Positions 1 through 7,301 of a DNA stretch of 64,000 bases are shown one piece after another. Position 1 is the stretch's first letter. Each line of letters opens with the position of its first letter. The stretch lies in NCBI RefSeq assembly GCF_014647475.1, contig NZ_BMPG01000003.1:186001-250000 (forward strand), read 5' to 3'. The DNA is from Halocalculus aciditolerans (GTDB taxonomy: Archaea; Halobacteriota; Halobacteria; Halobacteriales; Halobacteriaceae). The notes beneath the pieces are model-generated. The model worked only from the letters and a program-made list of their open reading frames with translations, searched no databases and had not been told where the DNA came from. Position numbers and translations under genes: made by a program.

Positions 1-229
1 CGTAGCCGCCCCCTGTGGCTTCGCTGAGGCCGTGACCGCGCGCATCGTAAAGGACGACGTTGTAAGCGTCGTCAAACGGGGCCGCGAGCGGTGCAAGACA
101 CTGCCAGTTGTCCGTGAACCCGTGCGCGACGATGAGCGTCGGCCGGTCGGTTTGCTTCCCGATCACGTAGTGATGTCGACAGTTGTTGAGAGTCACGTGC
201 CTAGAGGCCCAGCCGTCGGGGATCTGCAT
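1..229 (-). CDS. Alpha/beta hydrolase, N-terminal part (gene runs off the left edge)
   Basis: The minus strand encodes the first 76 residues of an alpha/beta-fold hydrolase. The segment LIVAHGFTDNWQCL is the oxyanion-hole HG loop that follows strand beta-3, and VVLYDARGHGLSEA is the usual DxRGHG motif after beta-4. The nucleophile elbow and the catalytic Asp/His lie outside the window, so the substrate cannot be named. The ATG at 229 is preceded by AAGGTGGA, a good ribosome-binding-site match. The gene is divergent from the MaoC gene, with about 85 bp between the starts. Confidence 0.8.
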   Translation of the reverse strand, partial: MQIPDGWASRHVTLNNCRHHYVIGKQTDRPTLIVAHGFTDNWQCLAPLAAPFDDAYNVVLYDARGHGLSEATGGGY

Positions 230-313
230 GTATCCACCTTTCAAACCTATGAATATAGTCGCTTCGCCGGTCACGACGGTAACTTATTTACCGCGGGTGG
301 GAAATATACGGGT

Positions 314-775
314 ATGGCATACAGCTACGAGCCACACCACTTCGAGGACTTCGAGGTCGGAAAGGAGTTCATTAGTGTCGGTCGGACCGTCACCGAGTCG
401 GACTTCGTGATGCATTCGGCGCTGAGTGGGGATTGGACAGAACTCCACACAAATAAGGAGTACGCGGAGGATCAACAGTTCGGGGAACGAATCGCACACG
501 GCCCAATGACGTTCGTGCAGGCGACTGGATTCGTCTATCGAACGGGTATCGTCGAGCGAACTGCGGTCGCGTTCCTCGGCATGAACTACATGGATCTCCC
601 GAACCCCGTCACCATTGGCGACACTCTCCAACTGGAAATCGAGGTCGTGGATCGCAAGGATCTGGAGAGTCGAGAGGACGCGGGTATTGTCGTCCTTGAC
701 ACAGTCATGGAGAACCAGGAGGGGACGGTCGTCTTCGAAGGCGACATGAAGTTCCTCATAAAGAAGCAAAACTGA
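314..775 (+). CDS. MaoC-like (hotdog) dehydratase, 153 aa
   Basis: This is a single-domain hotdog protein of the MaoC / (R)-specific enoyl-CoA hydratase family. It carries the hydratase-2 motif: Asp40 and His45 in SGDWTELHTNKEY, followed by FGERIAHGPM at about residues 57-65. Length (153 aa) is normal for a stand-alone MaoC protein. Members hydrate 2-enoyl-CoA thioesters in fatty-acid, PHA or branched acyl-CoA metabolism; which one applies here is not visible. The reading frame stays open upstream to about position 32, but the ATG at 314 gives the conserved N-terminus (HFEDFEVGKEF). An aldehyde dehydrogenase follows about 210 bp downstream, separated by a small inverted-repeat element. Confidence 0.88.
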   Translation: MAYSYEPHHFEDFEVGKEFISVGRTVTESDFVMHSALSGDWTELHTNKEYAEDQQFGERIAHGPMTFVQATGFVYRTGIVERTAVAFLGMNYMDLPNPVTIGDTLQLEIEVVDRKDLESREDAGIVVLDTVMENQEGTVVFEGDMKFLIKKQN

Positions 776-819
776 CACCACCACTCTCGTTCTGTCAATC
801 ATGGAAACGGATCTAGTGG

Positions 820-934
820 TAGTGTTTAGTTAGGTAGATTTAGTGGAGAAGACGGCGAGGGAGGGGGCCCAGAGCCCCTCTCGGTCTCTCACCCAATTGG
901 ACTGGCCAGTCGGCTTTTGCCTAACTAAACACTA
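820..934. mobile_element. 115-bp MITE-like element with 15-bp terminal inverted repeats
   Basis: TAGTGTTTAGTTAGG at 820-834 is repeated as its perfect reverse complement at 920-934. The interior is non-coding. The end sequence closely matches the sequence just upstream of the IS6-type transposase remnant (CGTGTTTAGTTAAGG at 2915-2929), so this is probably a miniature derivative of that element family. No target-site duplication is evident. It sits between the MaoC and aldehyde dehydrogenase genes. Confidence 0.6.
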
Positions 935-987
935 TCAGTTTAGTAAGGAAAACGGTTAAGGTATTCTCTGCTCAGCACTCAAACGCA

Positions 988-2439
988 ATGGAGTATTCGG
1001 GCCCAACAGACCTGTATATCGACGGAGAATGGACCCCAGCAAAGAGCGGAGACACAATCGAGACTGAGGATCCCGCAACGGAAATAGCGTACGCGACCGT
1101 TCAGAAGGCCGGTGTGGACGACGTTGACAACGCAGTCGCGGCGGCTAATGACGCTGCCGTGCGCGACAGCGAATGGCGAACTATGGACCCCGAGGAGCGG
1201 CGCGCGAAGCTCCACGCGATGGCAGACGCGATTGAGGAGTGGAAGGATGAAATCGTGCTGGTGGAGTCTCACGATAACGGAAAGACACCGTTCGAGGCGA
1301 AGCTCGAAATCGGAATGGTAGTTGATACCTTCCGGTATTACGCAGGGTGGACGGAGAAGAGCGGTGGGAGTGAAATACCTGTCTCTGATTCCCGGCTCAA
1401 CTACACGAAACGCGAACCCGTCGGCGTCACCGCGCACATCGCACCCTGGAATTTCCCATTCCAGCTCGCCGGTCGTAGCGTTGCGCCCGCACTTGCGACT
1501 GGGAATTCCGTTGTTCTTAAGCCGTCCAGTATGACGCCGCTCTCAGCGCTCTACTACGCGAAGGCTGCGGAAGAAGCGGGTCTCCCGGACGGCGTGCTCA
1601 ACGTTGTTCCAGGGTCGGGATCCACGGCCGGGAGTACGCTTGCGAGCCACGGGGACGTTGACCACGTCACGTTCACGGGGAGCACTGGCGTTGGAAAGAC
1701 GGTTCAGCGGGACGCGGCGGACGCCGTCGCGGATGTTTCCCTTGAACTCGGTGGGAAGGGTCCTGCGGTCGTCTTTCCTGACGCGGATCTGGATGCGGCG
1801 GCCCGTGGCGTCCAGTATGGTATCTTCATGAACGCCGGGCAGATGTGTTGGGCGAACTCGCGGTTGGTCGTCCACGAGGACGTTCACGACGAACTTGTGG
1901 AGTCGCTCGTGTCCATTGCGGAGAACATCCCGCTAGGCAGCGGTATCGACGACGACGGTCAGATGGGGCCGGTGGTCAGCGAATCGCACCAGCAGGACAT
2001 CCTTGCGTACATCGAGACAGGGAAAGAGGAGGGAGCGACAGTCGCTGCCGGCGGCGGCGTCCCCGACGACACTGAAACCGGACACTTCGTTGAGCCGACC
2101 GTATTCACGGACGTGACTAACGACATGACCATTGCCCGCGAGGAGATATTCGGTCCAGTCTTGTCCATCATTGAGGTAAGCAGCGAGGAGGAAGCGCTCA
2201 AGGTCGCGAACGATTCGCCGTTCGGTCTGACTGCGTGCGTGTGGACGAACGACCTCTCTCGTGCGCACACGTTCAGCGACAGGCTTGACTACGGGATGGT
2301 GCTAGTTAACGAGACACCGAACACGTGGCCCCAAACTCCATTCGGAGGAACCGGCGCGAGCGGGCACGGCCGTGCACAGGGCGAGCAGGCCATCGAGTCG
2401 TATACTGAAGTGAAGAACGTCCACATCAACCTCGAATGA
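988..2439 (+). CDS. NAD(P)-dependent aldehyde dehydrogenase, 483 aa
   Basis: A full-length member of the ALDH superfamily, oxidising an aldehyde to a carboxylate. The order of motifs is canonical: PWNFP with Asn155, the cofactor-binding Lys178 in LKPS, FTGSTGVGK at about 229-237, LELGGK with general-base Glu253, NAGQMCWANSR with the nucleophile Cys287, and EEIFGPVL near the C-terminus. It resembles the betaine/broad-specificity branch; the natural substrate is uncertain. The downstream NTF2-like gene overlaps it by 4 bp (ATGA), so the two are co-translated. A MITE lies immediately upstream and may influence the promoter. Confidence 0.93.
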   Translation: MEYSGPTDLYIDGEWTPAKSGDTIETEDPATEIAYATVQKAGVDDVDNAVAAANDAAVRDSEWRTMDPEERRAKLHAMADAIEEWKDEIVLVESHDNGKTPFEAKLEIGMVVDTFRYYAGWTEKSGGSEIPVSDSRLNYTKREPVGVTAHIAPWNFPFQLAGRSVAPALATGNSVVLKPSSMTPLSALYYAKAAEEAGLPDGVLNVVPGSGSTAGSTLASHGDVDHVTFTGSTGVGKTVQRDAADAVADVSLELGGKGPAVVFPDADLDAAARGVQYGIFMNAGQMCWANSRLVVHEDVHDELVESLVSIAENIPLGSGIDDDGQMGPVVSESHQQDILAYIETGKEEGATVAAGGGVPDDTETGHFVEPTVFTDVTNDMTIAREEIFGPVLSIIEVSSEEEALKVANDSPFGLTACVWTNDLSRAHTFSDRLDYGMVLVNETPNTWPQTPFGGTGASGHGRAQGEQAIESYTEVKNVHINLE

Positions 2440-2783
2440 CGACCCAACAAACGTTCGACCGTCACTGCGATGCGCTCGCTGACTATGACGTCGACGCCAC
2501 GCTCGCGGACTACGCCGAGGACTCGGTCGTTGTCACCAACATGGGGGTGTTTCGCGGCCTCGACGAGATACGAGGATTGTTCGAAAGTATGCTCTTCGAG
2601 TTCGATGCGTCGGACGCCGCGCTTGAGATCGATGAGGCGCATGTTGAGGACGACTTTGCGTATCTTGTCTGGCATGCAGAGACTAACGAGACTGTCTACG
2701 AGTTCTGCACGGACACGTTCTACGTCCCCAACGACACGATCCGCTTCCAGACGTTCGCGGGGAAACTCGCGTCAACGGCGTAA
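2436..2783 (+). CDS. SnoaL/NTF2-like small protein, 115 aa
   Basis: The pattern TFDRHCDALADYDVDATLADY followed by EDSVVVTNMGVFRGLDEIRGLF is typical of SnoaL-like polyketide-cyclase/NTF2-fold proteins: an N-terminal helix pair, the AEDSVVV strand, then a helix opening with 'G.DEIR'. The length fits a single cone-shaped NTF2 domain. The start codon overlaps the stop of the aldehyde dehydrogenase (ATGA at 2436-2439), so it is translationally coupled and may bind a ligand from the same pathway. No specific substrate can be given. Confidence 0.82.
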   Translation: MTTQQTFDRHCDALADYDVDATLADYAEDSVVVTNMGVFRGLDEIRGLFESMLFEFDASDAALEIDEAHVEDDFAYLVWHAETNETVYEFCTDTFYVPNDTIRFQTFAGKLASTA

Positions 2784-2913
2784 CGTCGGCGGCGCAGCGG
2801 GTCTCACCTCTGTTTTCGACAACTGATCCTGTCCGTGGTCGCGTTACTCCCGTCTAACTCAGCGATCTGTGTGCCACTTTCCTCGAATATACGAACCGAT
2901 GAGATATTAGGGG

Positions 2914-3570
2914 TCGTGTTTAGTTAAGGCTGAAAAGTGAGGCGGGACTGATTTCTGCTGTCCATGGTTGAAATCGCCCGCTTCATCGGTCGTAGCGACT
3001 GGATCGACTTGGAGTTCGTGGCGCGAGAGCGGACACCGAGCGAGCTGATGGAACTCGGTAATCGACTTCATTTGTCGGAAATTTCACTTTCGAATACCAT
3101 CTCAGAATTTGAGAAGTTCGGTGTCGAATGGTCACGGAAAGCGGTTCACGACTGGGTGCAGAAAGCCGATCTACAGCCAGCCAGCGATGCGAGTCCGAAT
3201 CACATCGCGTTCGACGAAACGGTGATCCGAATCAACGGACAGCAGTTCTGGCTGTAGCCGCCGTCGATCCCGAAGCGAACAAATTCCTCCATGTTCGGCT
3301 GTTTACGGCGACTACGACAGTATTGGCGCAGCAGTTTCTGCGGGAGCTTCGTGAGAAACACGACGTCTCCGACGCCGTGTTCCTCGTCGATCACGCCAAG
3401 CATCTAGCGGCTGCACTGCATCGAGCAGGACTCCGATGTCAAACTATTCGTCATGGAAATCGGAACGCTGTAGAACGTATCTATATAAAGATAAGAAGTT
3501 GGACTTCCTCGCTTGCAATAGTTCCAGTCACGTCGATCCGGCGACCGCCGAAACGTGGTTGCAAGACCTC
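2914..3570 (+). mobile_element. Degenerate IS6-type insertion sequence (right end missing)
   Basis: A terminal-repeat-like sequence, CGTGTTTAGTTAAGG at 2915-2929, precedes a frameshifted transposase gene by about 35 bp. The same end sequence bounds the MITE at 820-934. The matching right end is not found after the coding remnant, which stops abruptly near 3570, so the element was truncated, perhaps when the toxin-antitoxin region was joined to it. Confidence 0.65.
2964..3569 (+). pseudogene. IS6-family transposase remnant (two frameshifts, C-terminus lost)
   Basis: Three consecutive frames read as a haloarchaeal IS6-type transposase. Residues 1-97 (2964-3254) hold the HTH region and the first catalytic Asp in HIAFDETVIRING. 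A 1-bp loss near 3255 (QQFWL then stop, instead of QQFWLYAAVDP) moves the reading to AAVDPEANKFLHVRLF through VFLVDHAKHL (second Asp) and HGNRNAVER (third catalytic residue region). A second shift near 3490-3510 leads to HVDPATAETWLQDL, after which similarity ends. It cannot make active transposase. Confidence 0.82.
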
Positions 3571-3737
3571 CCGCTCGCCCAGTGCGTCAACCTCGTCCCC
3601 TGGTCACGCATCGTGTCCTCGTCGAGTTCCAGCCGTTTCGCACGGCAACCGCTGACCTGGGTGTTCGACCCGTCGACGGCGTTCGGATCGGGACGACAGC
3701 CGTCGCGACGCTCCGCGAACTGCAGTCGGAGACGTAA
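3571..3737 (+). other. Unassigned fragment between IS remnant and toxin-antitoxin genes
   Basis: After the transposase remnant, one frame reads THRVLVEFQPFRTATADL through ATLRELQSET and stops at 3737. It has haloarchaeal-like composition and could be the 3' end of a gene whose front was removed by the IS, but no family is recognisable. The following 70 bp lead into the antitoxin operator. Confidence 0.25.
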
Positions 3738-3805
3738 GCTGGGCGGTTCGTGTCGCACGGGCGGTGATGTGCAAGCTCTGTGTATCCGCCGAAATCGTTA
3801 TGCGG

Positions 3806-3828
3806 CTATGTGCAGAACGTGCACATAG
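3806..3828. promoter_or_regulatory. Perfect palindromic operator ahead of the antitoxin gene
   Basis: CTATGTGCA (3806-3814) and TGCACATAG (3820-3828) are perfect 9-bp inverted arms around GAACG, ending one base before the antitoxin ATG at 3830. Ribbon-helix-helix antitoxins normally bind such palindromes in their own promoters, and the position would block transcription or a leaderless start. Autoregulation is inferred from position and symmetry. Confidence 0.75.
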
Positions 3829-3829
3829 A

Positions 3830-4198
3830 ATGAGCGCGAGCGACGACCCCCGGCGGGTACACTTCCAGTCGCCAGAGTACCTCGTCGACCGGCTGGACGC
3901 CATCGCCGACCTCTTCGACACGGACCGGACGGACCTCCTCGTCGAGGCGATTCGCGAGTACATCGAAGACACCGCCGGCAGCGAGACGTTCCAGGAGTTA
4001 GTCGCGACGAAGTACTACGACGACCAACTCGAGTTCGAGACGGTCAAGCAACTGGTCGGCGCCGAAGCCGCCCAGCGGCTCCGCCTCCTCAAAGCGGACC
4101 TCGAGGACGAGCCCCTCGATATCGCTGCCCCTGACGACGTCGATGTCTACGATGGCGACGCGACGGCGGTCGAGACCGCGGCCGACGACGAGCGATGA
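3830..4198 (+). CDS. Ribbon-helix-helix antitoxin-like protein, 122 aa
   Basis: The N-terminus RRVHFQSPEYLVDRLDAIAD is a beta-strand followed by helix, and FDTDRTDLLVEAIREYIED is the second helix of a CopG/MetJ-type ribbon-helix-helix fold. The acidic C-terminal half would wrap the toxin. The gene overlaps the PIN toxin by 4 bp (ATGA), as usual for antitoxin-toxin operons. The reading frame continues upstream to about 3764, but the ATG at 3830 directly follows the perfect palindrome and yields the canonical RHH start. It probably neutralises the toxin and represses the operon. Confidence 0.82.
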   Translation: MSASDDPRRVHFQSPEYLVDRLDAIADLFDTDRTDLLVEAIREYIEDTAGSETFQELVATKYYDDQLEFETVKQLVGAEAAQRLRLLKADLEDEPLDIAAPDDVDVYDGDATAVETAADDER

Positions 4199-4764
4199 GC
4201 GACCGGCGACTGCGGACGGTCGTCGCCGACACGAGCGCGCTCGTCAGTCTCGCCGTGCCCCGAGCCGACGCAGGCGTCGACACCGACACTCCGGACCCGT
4301 TCCAGTATCTCCTCACCTCGTGTGAGGTGTTCGTGCCGCCGGAAGTGGTCACGGAGCTCCGTGATCTCACGCAGTATCAGGACATGCACGCCGCGGCTGC
4401 GAACAACGTCCTGGCGGCTCAGGGCCACTACAGAGTCGAAGATCCGTACGAGCGCCGTGATACGCCGGACTCGCGACCGACGTTCGGCCTCGACGACGGC
4501 GAAACCGACGGCATCGTCCTCGCCAACGCGCTCGACGTCGACGGGTTTCTCACCGACGAGTTCGGTGGGACGAACTTCCCACTGATTCACGCCGTGCTAC
4601 AGGGGCCGCGGATCGTCCCGACGCCGCGTCTCATCGCGGAGTACGCCCGGAACGGGCATCTGACCCACGAGGAGGCTCGTACACTGCTCACGATGATCAG
4701 TCCGCACCGCAGCTGGGAGAACAGTCCCTACGTTACGCAATTGCTCCAGCGTCTCGGCGCGTAA
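4195..4764 (+). CDS. PIN-domain toxin (VapC-like ribonuclease), 189 aa
   Basis: PIN-domain acidic residues are all present: Asp12 in VVADTSALVSL, Glu54 in PPEVVTELRD, Glu103/Asp105 in GLDDGETDGIVLA, and Asp121 in GFLTDEFG. These coordinate Mg2+ in single-strand ribonucleases. At 189 aa it is longer than a typical VapC (about 130-140 aa), with extra sequence after residue 20 and at the C-terminus; this larger form with an RHH partner is common in haloarchaea. It overlaps the antitoxin stop by 4 bp. Expected role: toxin of a type II toxin-antitoxin module acting on RNA. Confidence 0.85.
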   Translation: MSDRRLRTVVADTSALVSLAVPRADAGVDTDTPDPFQYLLTSCEVFVPPEVVTELRDLTQYQDMHAAAANNVLAAQGHYRVEDPYERRDTPDSRPTFGLDDGETDGIVLANALDVDGFLTDEFGGTNFPLIHAVLQGPRIVPTPRLIAEYARNGHLTHEEARTLLTMISPHRSWENSPYVTQLLQRLGA

Positions 4765-4769
4765 CCGGT

Positions 4770-5250
4770 CTTCGAGTGGCGACGCCGAACAACCAGTGCC
4801 GGCGACGGCTTCGGAAAGCCCTCGGCCGCTCGGCATTCCGCGACCGCGCGAGACTCTGTCTCGCTGGCCCTCGTTCGCTTCTGAAGACTCGCTTCGCTCG
4901 TCTTCCGTGTTCCCGCTCGTTTCACTCGCGGGAACGTCGCTCACGAGGACGCCGCTGTGCTCCTCGTTTCTGCGGTGCTTGCGGGGTCGGGGGACGACCG
5001 AAGCGGCCTCACCTTTCTGAGTCCGCCGGGACGGTAGCTGGATCGCCGAGTGCCCCGGCCAGCTGGACAGGTGTGTACGTACCGGCCCGCCCCGCTCGCC
5101 GCTGCCGCCCTCCGCTCGCTCACGGCTCACTTCGCTCGCCGTTCGGATCGAGCCGCTCCCTCCGGTCGCGGCTCGCTTCGCTCGCGAAGGCGCGATCGAG
5201 AGCGCGCAGAGTCCTGTCGGTCGTCGGTAGTGGGGAAACCGCGATGGTGA
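4770..5250. other. Low-complexity, hairpin-rich non-coding stretch
   Basis: About 480 bp made largely of repeated CGCTCGCTTCGCTCG-type words, for example around 4855-4930 and 5100-5190 (CTCGCTCACGGCTCACTTCG). The words are mutually complementary and give many short hairpins. Open frames here are simple-repeat artefacts rich in Ser/Arg. Similar sequence recurs at 52508-52743. It marks the junction between the toxin-antitoxin pair and a truncated gene. Confidence 0.55.
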
Positions 5251-5280
5251 GCCATCGCGGCGTCGGCGCGTGAGGCGGAG

Positions 5281-5700
5281 TTGGAGCGGATCAGCGCACA
5301 GGCGGAACTCGGCGAGCAAGAGGGGCGTGCCGAGCGGGCGCGTGACGTCGCGGCGGCGCGGAGCGCCGAGTGGAACAGGGAGTTCGAGCGGCGGGCGGCG
5401 AGCGTAGACCAGGCGTTGAGTCCCGACCACGACCCACGCGAGGTGCTCCCCCGAGCGGAACTCGGGGCGGTGAACACGCAAGCTGGCCGGTTAGCGGACG
5501 GCCTCGATGGGTGGTCGCGGGCGGCGATCAGTCGGCGGCTCGCACAGGCGGTGCTCGACGGTGCGGACATCACGCGTGCCGTTCTCGACGTGAAAGACGA
5601 ACTCGAGGTCGCGCCCGGACAGGTCATTCCCATCAGTCGGGTCGAAGACGTCGATCGTGGCGAGGTGAGCGTCGACGCCGAGGGTGTACTCCTGCGCTGA
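5281..5700 (+). pseudogene. Truncated gene, possibly the front of an OB-fold DNA-binding protein
   Basis: The frame is open from a stop at 5248 to 5700 with haloarchaeal codon use. It reads LERISAQAELGEQEGRAERA, then GRLADGLDGWSRAAISRRLAQ, and VAPGQVIPISRVEDVDRGE, ending soon after. The only start is TTG at 5281. The helical segment followed by 'PGQVIPI...V..GEVSV' recalls haloarchaeal RPA-like proteins just before their OB-fold, which would then be missing; this assignment is from memory and weak. Hairpin-rich sequence directly upstream suggests the 5' end was also lost. Confidence 0.35.
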
Positions 5701-5934
5701 TCGTCCACTCCGCGTCACGTTCGTGCATCCGGCGAGAACCCCGAGCGTCGCAGTCCTGACGAACTAGAGGGTCGTGCGTCAGTCGAGGACTATACTTAAC
5801 AGTTCATACGTCAGTCGGTTAATCAGTTATCGTCCCCTGTCTCGAGTGCCGTATTCAGCCGTCGGAACGATCGGGAACGAGTCGCTATCTCGATTCGAGT
5901 TCTACGAACAGCCCATCGATTCGACGGTGACCGC
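5701..5934. other. Intergenic region, nothing recognisable
   Basis: Moderately AT-rich spacer between the truncated gene and the leftward gene ending at 5935. It contains a short direct repeat of CGTCAGTCG near 5776 and 5807, but no gene or clear promoter. Confidence 0.4.
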
Positions 5935-6333
5935 TCACTCCCGTGCTTCGTTGGTGTTGAGTCGGTAGTACACCGTCGTTCCATCCTCAGTTTCGACTTC
6001 TTTTTCGGCCACAGTATCTTCGGCGACGAGTTCGTCAAGCGCTTCATCGATGTCGTCGACGACCATTCCGCTCGCGACGACGTCGCCCGCGAGGTCCACC
6101 AGTTCGTCCTGAATCTCGGTCAACGTCTCGCGAATCGTCTCGGGACGCGCGTCGTTGCCGAAGTCGACTCCGCGGATGATCTCTCCTCTCGTGTACGCGT
6201 TGTCGACGTTCTCCGAGAGGAACGCCACGATCAGTTCCTTCTCGTCCTCGTACTTCCCGACGGGCGTCGTCGCCGCCGTTTCACCAACGCTGCCAGTGCT
6301 CCCGTCGTCCCATTCGTCATCGGAGATTGGCAT
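5935..6333 (-). CDS. Small winged-helix-like protein of unknown function, 132 aa
   Basis: An acidic N-terminal tail of about 25 residues (MPISDDEWDDGSTGSVG) precedes a helical domain: EDEKELIVAFLSENVDNAYTRGEIIRGVDFG looks like helices 1-2 of a winged helix, RPETIRETLTEIQDELVDLAG like the recognition-helix region, and DGTTVYYRLN like the wing. This pattern recurs in small haloarchaeal regulators. It is divergent from the membrane protein at 6469, so it may regulate that gene; this is inference. Confidence 0.7.
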   Translation of the reverse strand: MPISDDEWDDGSTGSVGETAATTPVGKYEDEKELIVAFLSENVDNAYTRGEIIRGVDFGNDARPETIRETLTEIQDELVDLAGDVVASGMVVDDIDEALDELVAEDTVAEKEVETEDGTTVYYRLNTNEARE

Positions 6334-6468
6334 ATCCTCCTCTACCTAGTGTCGCCGTATCAACCTTCCCTTGTCGCTACTCGGTCTCGACTGCGGAGAG
6401 GCGTCTCGAGTGAACGTCTCGAATCAATCAGCGAAATAACTATTATCGAGTGGGACACTGGTTCGGAT

Positions 6469-7296
6469 ATGTCCGGAAAATTCAGTCGCGGACTCGACGT
6501 CGTTGACGGTAGTCTCGACGTGTTCCGGGCGAATCCCCGCCTCGCAGTCCTCCCGCTGTGCAGTCTCCTGCTCGTCGGGAGCGGCTTCGCAGTCGCGGCC
6601 GGCATCGCCCTCCACTACGGCCTCGTCGCATCGTTATTCACGAACGACCTCATCAAGTACGCCGCGATCTTCATCGGGCTCGCACTCACGTCGAGTCTCG
6701 GTGCGTTCTTCAACGTCGCGGTCGCGCACTGCGCGTTCCAGTACTTCGACGGCGAGGATCCGACCGTTCGCGATGGTCTGCAGTCCGCGTGGCGCTCGCG
6801 CCGTGCCATCGCCATCTGGGCGCTCACCTCCGCCACCCTCGGGACCGTCCTCTACGTCCTCGACGAGAAGTTCGGATTCCTCGGGAGCGCCGCTCGCCTC
6901 GTCTTCGACCTCGCGTGGGGGCTCCTCACCTTCTTCGTCGTCCCCGTCATCGCCGTCGAGGACACCGCCGACCTCCGCACGATCCTCCGCGAGAGCGGGG
7001 ACGCGTTCAAGCAGACATGGGGTGAGAGCGTGAGCGCCTCGCTCGGCGTTTCACTCGTCGTCCTACCGATCGCCGTCGTCGGCATCGTCCTGCTCGGGGC
7101 GGCCTACCTCGGTCTCCACGGCCCAGCCGCGTGGCTCCTCGGCGGCCTCGGTCTTCTCATCGTCGTCGCCGCGATCATCGCGGGGCAGGTCCTCGGGATG
7201 GTCGCGCGCACCGCCCTCTACGAGTACGCGACTGACGACCGCCGCGTCGGTCCGTTCGCTACTCGCGACCCCGACAGCGTCTTCCCCGACTCGTGA
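6469..7296 (+). CDS. Polytopic membrane protein (DUF6159-like), 275 aa
   Basis: The protein starts with FSRGLDVVDGSLDVFRANPRLAVLPL and carries about six hydrophobic segments, with the cytosolic-type stretch DPTVRDGLQSAWRSRRAIAIW between them. 'AFKQTWGESVSASLG' precedes the last three segments. The layout matches haloarchaeal DUF6159 membrane proteins, whose function is unknown. The frame extends upstream to 6349, but the ATG at 6469 starts at the conserved N-terminus. The next gene begins 6 bp after its stop, so the two are probably co-transcribed. Confidence 0.8.
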   Translation: MSGKFSRGLDVVDGSLDVFRANPRLAVLPLCSLLLVGSGFAVAAGIALHYGLVASLFTNDLIKYAAIFIGLALTSSLGAFFNVAVAHCAFQYFDGEDPTVRDGLQSAWRSRRAIAIWALTSATLGTVLYVLDEKFGFLGSAARLVFDLAWGLLTFFVVPVIAVEDTADLRTILRESGDAFKQTWGESVSASLGVSLVVLPIAVVGIVLLGAAYLGLHGPAAWLLGGLGLLIVVAAIIAGQVLGMVARTALYEYATDDRRVGPFATRDPDSVFPDS

Positions 7297-7301
7297 CGTA
7301 G

